64,000 bases of DNA from Euclidia mi (lineage: Eukaryota; Arthropoda; Insecta; Lepidoptera; Erebidae). Below the pieces are notes generated by a model. The model was not told the DNA's origin. It saw only the letters and a program-made list of their open reading frames with translations, and searched no databases. The stretch spans positions 9,130,761-9,194,760 of the forward strand of contig OX123200.2 of assembly GCA_944739405.2 (NCBI GenBank). The letters are read 5' to 3'. This document shows positions 14,501-26,500 of the stretch, piece by piece. Both the position numbers and the translations under genes were made by a program. How positions within the stretch are numbered: the first letter of the stretch is position 1; the number at the start of each line of letters is the position of its first letter.

Positions 14501-17500
14501 ATAATGTCCATTTAGGTATATAAAAATAAGAAACTTATTTGTACGTAATTTGCACAGCCAGGCCTATAACACATAGATACATATCACAAAAAAATCTAAG
14601 TCTCAAAGTTATTTAGTTGAACTACATTTCCGCAAATTACCGTACGTAGTACGTACTGTTGCCGCCGTGTCGCTGTAGTGACGCGATTTTGTACCTACTA
14701 ATTTTGTAAACGCGTCCTTAACGCATGCTCTTGCCCAGTAAGTCTAGAATAAGTTTGAGCAGGTTCGCTATACGATGATTGAGAACTGACAGAAAGACGA
14801 ATAACGATATTTAGGAATACAAAATAAAATAGAAAATTTTAAATTCCTGTATAGTAAATGTTAATTCTTACTCTAGTGACTAGAGTCAGAATTAAGATTA
14901 CTAGACTAGAGTCTAGTGAGTACTTAGTATCGAGTAGTTCTTGCGTGAAACAGTAACAAACATCGATCCATCTATCCTTACAAACTTGCGTTTACAAGAT
15001 AGTTCAGTTTATAACTGTACGCACAATTTACTTGCTAACTTTCCTGTATCAGCTCAGTTAGAGCAAGTCCCTTAATGACGCATGAGCTGTTTCAAAGTAA
15101 CTGTTAATCATGTGCTTAAAACATCGTTAGCTTTATGAGTATCGCCGTCTTGCATCATTTGATACAATCTTGCACGCCTACGTTTTAATTTGTTTAATAC
15201 GTTATGTCATTAACTACAATGTCCATTACCAAAGTAGTAAAGTAATTTATGAGTAAGAGGCACCTGATGGACTAACCTGTTGGTCTGGTCGTTAGTGATA
15301 CTGACTGCAAAGCTGAAGTTCGTGGGTTCGATTCCCTCCCACGGCAAATATTTGTGTGATGAGCATTATTTGTCCGTCTGGGTGTATTTTATCTACTCTA
15401 ATGTATAATATGTCTTATGTTTGTATTTAAGAATATAGATCTTTTTCATTCATTCTTATCAGTTATTTGATTGCTATAGTACAAGCTCTGCTTTGTTAGA
15501 GATCCAAATGGACTGTGTGCGAGTTGTACCAGGATATTTTTTTTTTTTGCATCTTCAGCTAAGTTCAAGGTGACTTTGCATGTCACTGCAATATGAGACT
15601 TTGCCGTCCCTCGTGGGTTTCTATATCGATCGCTATTATTATAGCTGGTATCTAGCAGCTAGCATACATCGCCTGCTCGGATATTGTCACCAAGTCATAT
15701 GTCTGATGTCTGTCTAGCGAAAGTCGCTGCGCTTTCGTATGCGTGATTGTCACTTAAGAGCGTATACGCCTCGAGCGGCGGCTCGAGTTTAGGTTTTTAT
15801 AGTACCGCGGTCGCCCGCACACCGCGCATGCGAGACCCGGCGCACTATGACGGTATCGCGTGGAATAATAATCTTGATCCTTCTTGCCATACATGAACAG
15901 TATTCGTTTATGTAATACGTCGATTATGATATGAAAGTATTCAAATTAATTATTTTCAATGCACTTGCATTTAAAGGTATCAAATAACGATAGATATTAC
16001 ATATTTGTTTAGTAGGATGATGTTCCTCAGGATAACAACGACTATTTATAATAATTTGGCGCAGTTTTATTATATGATAGAAATAATTTATAATTGTCAT
16101 CTACATAATTGTTACATTTCAAATATACATCTATTTTGTTATTAATGCATGAAAACCCACGAATGACACTAAATACAAAACCAAAAGAGTCGGGTAAAAG
16201 AAAATACTTAATTAATTAAAAGAAAGAAAAAATATACAATATGTTGATTTGTATTTACAAAATATTGTAATTATACAATACATATTCACCTAAAATTATT
16301 TCACACAGTGTGCGATGATATAAATCCCTCTTTTTATAAAATTTTACATAGATAAGGCCAATTATCGTATTTTATATGACATTGAAATTATATTTTGAAC
16401 GAAATGAGATTAGATTTTAAATTGACTCAGAATTGGTATTCTTCTAATTTAAATGTCATTATCATCTAGAGTCCGTGTCACGAGAACATAGACATTTTGT
16501 AAACAAAGAATTTTTACTAAGTGACTTAGCGATAGTTCTGTCAAAAACAAATAATTTCAAATCAATGAGCGCAACGGTATAGGTCGGGTTCACGAAAGAT
16601 GACCACTGCGCAGAAATCATTTTTTAGGTCTCCGTGGAGGTGCGGGGTGAGGCGCGGGTGGAATGCCAATGGCGTGGCTCCGTTCTTGACGCATTCCCTA
16701 AATGCGTCAAGAATGGAGCCACGCCATTGGTGCACGAATGTACATATGCGCGACGGCCGCCATTTCTGGTCAACTTTCGTGAACCGACCTATACATAGAT
16801 ACGTGTCATTGGAAACTGTGTCAATGGATCGGGTTTTTATCGATATTATGCGCTGTCAAACGGATCTTTTAATGTTTTGAGGTACTGACGCCTAGAGTGT
16901 CAACATTTGGCGTTAGTTCATTGAAATGATACATTCTTGGGCTTAACATCTTTTTATCAGAGGATACAATTAATTTTTAGGGTTCCGTACCTCAAGGTAA
17001 AAAAAGGAACCCTTATAAGATCACTTTCTTGTCCGTCTGTCTGTCTGTCTGTCTGTCCGTGTGTCTCCACCGATTTTCTCAGGAACGGGTGGACTTAGCA
17101 AATTGAAATTTATACCAGATACTGAGGTCTATGGTTGCTATTAGGTGTATGAAAATCAGGGTCCTGAGTCAACCCAATAAAAAGATATGGTCAAAATTAG
17201 ATTTTTGCGAAAACTTGTAAGTACCAAAATTAACCTTAATTTTCAACTTTTTTTAATTTTCGGAATTTTTCCATTACTTGTGCTGTAAGACCTTGGTTTT
17301 GACCAAAATTGACAATTCTAGGTCAACCGTAAGTACCCTATAGGTTTTGGGTCGAAAACCTATATGTATTGAGTTCCCGTTGAACTAGAATCACGAAATT
17401 TAGGCCAAAAGCAGGGTCTTACAGCACAAATAAAGGAAAAATTACAAAAAATAAAAAAGTGGAAAATTTAAGGGTGTCCCCATACATACATAGTAGACTC

Positions 17501-20500
17501 CATTTAAGATAGTTCTCTAAGTTGTATGGGCGCTCATACAGATTTAGAGGACGTAATTCAACCTCAAATAAGGTAAAATGCGTACGGAACCCTCGGTGCA
17601 CGAGTCAGACTCGCACTTGCCCGATTTTTTAGTTATCAGGAAAGGGTTGGTGTTAAGTTAAATACAAGTTTATAGGATTGCAACGCTCTTCTCGCTGCCG
17701 GCATCTCGACAAAGCGCGTGCAGAATATCAGATGGCAGAAAATTATTTATACCTAAAAAAGAAATTGCGTTTTCAGACTACCGTAACGTTTAATGGTTTT
17801 TGTTTAAGTTCATTCTGACGATTTCATTCACAGACAACGTAAAATCTCTATGCCTAGAAATGTTTATGCAATGTATTATAGCTAGTTATCTGTTATATTA
17901 TTCATTGTTGGTCAATAATTTAATATTTTAGAATAGATATGCTACTTTGAGCAATATTATTTATTGCGTAGTGATTTTTTAAAAATCGTGTCAATAATAA
18001 AGTAACATGTATGTACCTACTCTATAATTAACATACATGGTACTCTATTTTTCATTAATTTACAGATTATTACGTGTAAAACAACAAAAAAATCGGCCAA
18101 TTTATGAACATTCGACCACTAAAACACAAAATCAAATATTTTTATTTCAGTAAAATTTAACAATATAAATTTAAAAACATAGTGGCATAATTAGGCATTG
18201 AAAAAAAAAGACTGTTCAAAAGCATAAAATCTAAAACGCGAATGTTTGTTTACAAAAAGTCTATCTTCTCGTGGCACCAACTATAATTTGACTTCTATTG
18301 TTCTCACTGACGTTGACACATTGTTTAATTAACAACAGGCAGCGATAGCCTACTGGAGATACCAACGGACTGCTATGCAGAAGGTATCGGGTTCGAATCC
18401 ACGGTATGCTAGAACGATGATGATGACATTGTTCAATTAACGATCTAGACACGATAACATTCCAATATCAGTTTATTTAGGAGAATACCATTTGTGACAT
18501 GAGTATGACACTGACATTAGATCGAAACTGCATTTTGAACAAATATAGTTAGAACAATTGAGTCAAAATAAACTGTTAACTGGTGCATAATAAGACTGCA
18601 CAGTAGGTAGGTGGGCTTGTGTGTGTTAGGTACCTGCAATGCGAGCTCGTGGGGATCAGCTGAGCTGCGGCGGTTTGTAAGATAATATTCGATTCAAGTG
18701 TGCTTTTAATTGCATTGCATAGTACGTTTTAGGTAAATACCTATTACATTGGTATCATGCTAACGACGGCGCGTCCTAGCTTAAAAATAACCATAATTTT
18801 GCCCCCATTAAGAACCTCATACATGGGCTCTGTAAATTCATCGGTCGGTCACCCATCCATACTATGACCGTGATGTCAATTACTTTACCTTAACTTATGT
18901 AGTTTGTACCGATATAAACCTGCGATAAATGCTTTGCAAGCCAATCCCATGGTCACCCATCAAAGATCAAATGCGTCTAACTACTGTACCTGTTTATACT
19001 GCATATTGCCACTTGATTTTTGCAGCAAGGTATTATATCTAACGGTCCGTTTCTGTCAGTCTCGCCCAGCCCCTAGTTGACCGCGCTACTATACTAACCA
19101 GTAACCACTAGACTCCAGATATCTCGACTAACACACTAGTTTAATGCTGGACGCACACCTATCCGAGCCGAACGCGTCGAACGCGTCGAAGGAAACGAAT
19201 TTTAGAATTCTTTATATGAAATCTCATGAAACCTCGCACACTTGTCCGCGTCGAATCGTCCGAATCTGGAAGCACGTCAGAAATCCTCGAAAAATTCGAA
19301 TGACGTCATCAGATTCGGCGCGGTTAGTGCGGTCGATTCGTCCGATGCGCTCGTATTCTATCAGTTGGGTATGACAGAGCAACGCACGAGTACTATATCC
19401 GCATTGTTTCTTCATCTTCCATTAATAAAGCACTGATAAATAAAAACCTCGTCAAGATCCATCACAATTCACATGTAATAACAGTACGACAGGCGTAAAG
19501 GAAATGGAAACCATTTGTTCGATGCGCTCGATTCTTTCGGCGCGGTCGATTCTTGCTAATGTGCGAGGCCTCCTTGACATCGATTCGTTCGACGCGTTCG
19601 GCTCGGATAGGTGTGCGTCCACCATAATACGTAATACATAAATAAAGTTAAGTACATCAACTTTTCATATTTATAAAAAAAAATACGTTGAGAAAAAAAT
19701 AAGGATCAAGAAGCTTTAGCCGCGCTATAAACGTTTTGGAATGCAATATTTACGTAAAATGGCGGACGCGGACGCGAGCGACAGGTCCGTCCTCTGAGAG
19801 CGCTCAGCGCTGAATGGCGGACGTAGCATCGCGCTTCGAGTTTTATAGGTCTTTTTTAAAAAATCATATTAATTACAAACGAAAAGTTTAGATTCCAATT
19901 TTTTTATATGACTTAAAATGAATCTTAAGGTTTGTAAATATGTATATATCTTTTTAATAATCACAGTAGTTTTTTAGATATAAATGCAAATTTGCGGGCT
20001 AAAATTAAGCAAAATGCACTGTTTTGTTCTCCGATTTTCTTGAAAATTATGAATGAAAGTACAATTTCTTTTTTAGGGACTCGCTTGTAGAGCTTTTGCT
20101 CCTACAGTTTACATTTACAGAATTATAGAACGATAAGTTTTCATAGCACTAGCGACCATTAATGCTGGCCTAAACTACAGAAATTACGAAAATGACTTTT
20201 TTAAATTCATCCGTTTTAAAATATTTACTATAGTAACCCATATATTTTTCTCCAGCACTCTCTTGATAAAGAACTGAACTTTCATATTTTCTATATTTTT
20301 TCCATTAATTGTCATTTATCCGTAACGTAATAGAACAATAAAAACCCGCAAAATCGCCTCCGACGGATTAAACGCTCTTAAGTCTTCGTCATACGTTGGC
20401 AACTGTCATGTTAGTGTTTTTGGAATAATATTTTCAAAATACTATATTCAATCGCGTAAAAAGTTATACGTTAAATAAAATTAGTATTTCTCAATAAGTG

Positions 20501-23500
20501 TAACAGATGGCTTCTATATTCTATACTTATGTATATGTATGTATACTTGGATGTCCTTCTATATACTTAACCCTACTTGTTAATAAAACTTTATGAAGCT
20601 GACGTTCTACCGGTTATTCTATTAAATTAAATCAGTTACCTACATAATAAATATGTATATCATACATTTTTAATATTGTAGCGTACGCGTAATAATATTG
20701 ATCTTTTACCCATATAATTTAGGATTTCATTTCATTGATACATGTTGCGTATTGTTATAATGTTTATTGCCTTTTTATTTGTCGCAATAGTTAATTTTAT
20801 TTTACGTGTAAAATTGACTCTAGCATATTTTTAGTTTGGCCATAGCTATTTAGAATTCATGACGATCATTGACGAGGATTCCTAGATTAAAGAGCTCGAA
20901 TGTTATCGCGGCAAACAGATAATATTCATAAACACAAAAAACTAAAAATTGTTTCGTAAATCTGGAGCAACAAGGTACCTAGTCACTGAAATCACTTGTT
21001 GAACATTTTTTACTTCGGAACCATACCTGGGAAATTACGGAGAGGGCATTTTTCTAATTAGGTAAAAATCGATGCATTTACCCCGCCAACATGTTCTTTT
21101 AGATGCCCTATAACCCAATGGATAAGTAGGTATTTCGAGAATAGCACGCGCGCCCTTTTAATTGCGGTTTAAAAAATGTGAAAACTCAAAAAAATAACGT
21201 TTCTCAAGTATTATTTTTGGTTAGTATGACTTGGCATGATGTCCACAACGAGTAGACTTCGGCTTGGTGATGGGTCTTGTGACACCCTGTATGTATGTGT
21301 GGTAATATGGATATACCTACAATTCGCAGGTCTTATCGCAGTTGCTTGATATGTTGGGTATATTTTCTCTGTGACTGCCATGCCAACGGTTAATTATAAT
21401 TTATATAATTAATGTTACCTCGACAATTTGTCGTAAATTTCCTAACGTTGATCACATGTACAATCGCATAGGTACAGGATAGGAGCCTTATTTTTAAAGG
21501 CTTTGTTTCAAAATCATCGAACTTACAAACTTTAGACACATTTTTAGTAGGCTCTGCGATGATATGTCAGTAGACATTAATGTCATAAAACGAACACAAA
21601 GAGTGTCGTGTAACAACTGTATTATTAATGTCATTACTGGGTTTATCCCAGTAGGCCGAACTGTGTCACTTGACCTGAATAAACCATATATTTGCTAAAC
21701 GAAAATCCCCGGCACTTAAAATGCCTGAAAGTCTGTCATCAGTTTCACTTCTATGGCATGGCAATACGTTCTTTGCATTTTGCCCCATCGAAAAATAACG
21801 TACGCACAGCGCCAAAGTCAAGCTAAAAAGTTGCAATACCTACGATTTTAATACTTATTTCATACGCTATTAGAACGGTACATAGGTCAAAGCGTCTAGC
21901 TTGCCGTGTATCTGTGTCCAATGTTCCCCTATCTCACATAATCACGGTATTCCAAACATCCTAGTCCCAAATTCGATACGGTATCACCTCTCGACCAATA
22001 GTGAGTCACTGGCGACGCTTATCGAAGTGATAATAAGTTAGATAAGCACAACTTAGTGTACGGTTCCGTTGACGTGCAGACATGTCTCAGGTAACGCTTT
22101 TTGAGAAATTTCTAGGTTAGTGAAAATGTTTTTGTATTTATTGATAAACAGAGTAATAGTTACACAGATGTTTTACCAGTTTAAGGTGCTGCCTTACTGC
22201 TACTCAATAGCTGCCTTACACAAAGCGCCATGTGTGATCAACTAATTGTTTTTGTTGAGTCTGAGACTGCTCTTTGTGTCCCTGAAAGTACTGTGAAACT
22301 GTAGTGCAGGAGTTGTGTTATATGTATCGTTATTGAAGATACTTAGAAACGAATATTCTAGTGTTGTGTTCCTCTAGTGAATCAAAGCGATGCCATGATT
22401 TCAAAGCCGGCACCACGTTGATGATCATAGGCTTAGTAAAACGACTCAATTCTTTCATTTGGGCCGAGCGTTTGTGATATTCCATTCGTTGAATAAGGTA
22501 CAACATGAAACGGGCCGTTACAATAGCACCACGAATTCGATAGCTAAGATCGGTCGCTTACTGTCGGTCCCGCGTATTATGTGACGCTGTCTTTATGCAT
22601 TATATTACACACCAAATTTATTCGTACGCTTGACTAACGTTCGCGACCGACATCAATTTAGAAAGGTTTGTTACCTCGTAGATGACAACAAATAAAGAAA
22701 TCCATTCTACCCGCGACCACGGCTGTTGTAGCGGCCGTTTGCCGCTCAAAAAGGCTGAGTATAAAAATGAGAAATACTTACCTTGTATTCGATTTTTACG
22801 CGAAACGCGATCAAAAACAAACTTGTATGAAGTATACAAACTTTTAAATCGTTTCTAGATAAAGAAATATCTAGAATTGAGTGTTAAAATGTTACTCATG
22901 TTTTCATATACATACATAAGTTGTTTTGGTGTGTTATCGTTGGGTAGGCCGGTACGATATCACATATCTATGTGATTGTATTTATCATGTGGATATTGGC
23001 GTGGTTTTTTACATGCGTACTAATAAATAGTGTGTAATTATAGTTTACATACATGGTCTCACGCCTATTTCCCGAAGAAGGCAGAGATTACGGACCGCCA
23101 TTTGCAACGAACATTACCCTCTTGCTTTATTCAATCTCATATTTTTTAAAGCATGTTCTTCGGTCTAAGTATACATCTAACCTGTAACCTCCTTTTTAGG
23201 GCTCCGTAACCAAAAATGTCTAAAAACGCAACCCTTATGAATTCGCCACGTACGATTTCGCGTCCAAGTTAGACTAGAGCACGAAATTGCACAACCTTTT
23301 TTAAAAATGACATATCTTCGTCATCGCGACTGGTGATACACGTAACTTCAGCAATTTGTAGAATGTAAGTGGCACCACTAAAATAGCTTGACGTCAAATA
23401 TACGAGGATATACGTCCTATGAGTCAGACGGAGAGTACGTCTACGTTTTTACTTGACACACTTAACTGATGATTTCCTCGTCTTTCACGTCACAGATAAA

Positions 23501-26500
23501 ATAGGCCTCTTATTAGCGTAATATGTTAATTAAAATTGGTCCATGTGTCTTATGATGTACAAGCTACGTTAGGCCTAGTGCAGTTTACGCCACATGGGGG
23601 TTTGAAACGCCCGATGAAGTTCTCTCTTCACCTCTGAAAAATATAACAGTCCAAAGCTTGTATATCCAAATCTTTTGCCTTCCAAGACTCTCCTCAAACT
23701 TAGTGTAAAGAAGAGTAGTATTTACAAACAAAGCTCCCCGTGTCCTTGTAATTAAATTTGACCTTGACATTGAGTTACATGATCTTGACATTGAGTTAAG
23801 GCCTTGCCACACGGCACAATTTTATGTCCAACTTGACTAAATCACTTGATGAAATCGTGACGTGTAGACGCCAATCGTCCAACTCAAGTTCATCGGGTGG
23901 GCGGGACCACCAGATTTTAACCAATCGGGTGGACGGAATGAAAATCAGTGATTTGATTGTGTCGTGTAGACGGGCAAAGCCAATTCGATTGAAAATTTGA
24001 TCAGCGGTAAAATTGTGCCGTGTAGCAAGGCCTTTACAAGTTACAGAATAAGAGCGCCATGAAGTCTGTATCAATGAGACATTTGGGCGCCATACTTATT
24101 TACACTATTTAGGATCGATCGCGTGCATGGGATGTCTCATGCCAGAATAATGCTAAATATTTATTTATTGTCAGTATGGTGAAATGGTGTTGTAGTGGAC
24201 TGCATCTCATTTCCTTTCCACATTCCTTTTCCCCTACTACTGTTTTTAATTATTTATTTACTCCATGACCTACAGACTACAGGGTATTCCTGTCAAACCA
24301 TGCCTATCAAGACGGAATCTGGAATTATATATCTAGCAATCAGTCGGCCAAAAATAGTTTAGATAACATACCCTGCACAAAACATAGTCTTTCAGGAATA
24401 AAGAAATACTTTTCCGTACCCAGATAAAACAAGCGTTACCCTCTTTAAACGCGCTGACTGATGTCTTTCATTAAAGTAATTAAAAGGTATTATTCTTGCG
24501 AATGTAATCCACGTGTTATCATGACCGCATTCATCACGCTAACGGTCTTGTGTCGGCTCAAGAGAGGGATTAGTTTCTGCGGTTCATAATACGGAAGCTT
24601 TATAACAATTATTGTATTGCATAAAGTAAAATAATATAGTTTGGGTAATTGGATATTATTTATTGTATTATATTTTTCGAGACTCTATAAGCACTGGCCT
24701 CGGTCTTGGTTTTTTACGAAGCGAGTTGGCCAAGCCGTGTTGAGCCTATGTAATAAGCAAACATATTTGCAGTTCGAAAATCTTTAAACAAAGTCGTGTT
24801 TGGGTTCCTAGTAAAGGTGAATGAGGACTCCGCTACTGAATGTCAAATTTTGAAATGTCGACGTATGTTAGGTCTAAAGTACAGGATCTCGATGTACGCC
24901 AGTTCGAAAGTTCACTGGAGCGAAGTATGCAAGGCCGACGTATCGTTCATAATAAAAACTAGCTTGACGGAGCCCTGCTTCACAGGGCTCCTATTTTTGG
25001 ATAAAGGCTCACAAGTCACAAGGAGCCTAACATAACCTATTAAGTTTCTCGAGTTAACGAGACTTTTTCATATGAACGATACGTCGGCCTTGCATACTTC
25101 GCTCCAGTGAACAGTGAACTTTTGAACTGGCGTACATCGATTCAAACTTCGACATTCAGTAGCCGAGTGGTGAATACCTTCTGCATATTTGTTTCGACGT
25201 TTTGGTATGGTTTACACCAAATGTGGTCAGGGTGACTTCGTCAGATGGCTGAACTCGTGAATGTAAATCTTTACTTAAATATTAGTGGGTCGGTATGTGT
25301 ATAAATCGTGAAAGTTTGAAAGTATCTTAATGAAGGCTCAAATGACACTATACAACCGGAATGGTTATTTTTATTTTTTTAGACTAGTATATTGTAGGCA
25401 GCGATAGCCGAGTGGATATACCAACAGACTGCCATGCAGAGGGTATCAGGTTCGAATCCACGGCGCGCACCAATGACTTTTCGGAGTTAGGGTAGTTTCC
25501 AGGGTCAAAATAATTACATTTTATTTAGTCCGTATTTTAGATTATAAAAAAATATTGGACACGTATTTTTTCTTTTTTCGATTAAATAAAAAATAACAAA
25601 GATATAGCCCATTAAAGTTACGTGTGACGTCATCTAGTGCGAAAAAATGCAGCACGGTGTGACGTTATACGTAACTTTAATGAGCTATATCTTGGTCATT
25701 TTTGGTTTAATTTACAAATAATATATAAAATTTGAATAATCTAAAGGACGGACTTATAACATTTTTTCGTCAACTAGCCTATTGTTAATTATCGCTTGTC
25801 CCGTGCCTCGTAGAGCACGTTAAGCCGTCGGTCCCGGTTGTCATGAAGATCTTTGACAGTCGTTACAGGGCGTCAGTACCTTCTAAATAAACTGACACTA
25901 GTCTAAACCATGGAATATCGCTATCCCTTCGGGTTGCGGAGGTCAGACAGGCAGTCACAATCAGTCAAATCCGGTTAGACTAGAAAGCGGACCCCAGACT
26001 CAAACTGGGATAACGCTAAGAGAAAGAAGACTAGGTAGTATATTGTAGGCAGAGGTGCAATGTTACACCCACATTTCGCCATGTTATGAATATGTGACTG
26101 CCTCGTTGGTCTCGCGGCATAAATGTGCGCGTGGGATTGGGAAGTTTCGGGTTCGATTCCCGGGTCGGGCAAAGTGTTATTGGGTTTTTCCGTTAGGAAA
26201 TTCTCAGTAGCAGCCTGAGGTAGCAGCACGAAGTCTGGTAATGTGCCCGGTACGGCAATAGGTCTCTATTACGTGGGACCTAAAAAAAACACGACGAAAT
26301 GTGGGTGTAATATTACACCTCTGCCTACCCCTTCGGGGATACAGGCGTGAGTCTATAAAAAAATGAATTTGTAGGTCCCACTGGCCCACGGAAGCAGACT
26401 TACAAAATGTGTTTACTTATAGCCCTATCGGAGCTTAAGCTACAATTGTGATTTAATCATAACTTCATTTTATTTCGATTACAATTCCACTGTAAATATA

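Larger units (their letters stand above)
9362..14721. mobile_element. Giant fold-back element with inverted tandem arrays
   Basis: The ends are 16-base perfect inverted repeats, ttaaggacgcgtttac at 9362-9377 and its complement at 14706-14721; TTAA forms the outermost bases on both sides, as in TTAA-targeting transposons. Inside lie inverted arms (about 9957-10225 and 14315-14557), imperfect but clearly complementary. Inside these are a 120-base tandem repeat in + orientation (about 11 units, to about 11530) and the same repeat inverted (about 23 units). No transposase frame is visible, so it is non-autonomous. The design matches Drosophila Foldback (long inverted ends made of repeats) by analogy; the TTAA suggests piggyBac-type mobilisation, which is inference. 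It lies wholly inside the 25-kb Lifeguard intron. Confidence 0.85.

Noticed and set aside
16599..16880. 93-codon open frame at the MITE
   Set aside because: It spans the palindromic MITE and is explained by it.
17030..17062. Telomeric or regulatory repeat
   Set aside because: It is a short (GTCT)n tract that is a regular part of the surrounding interspersed repeat.
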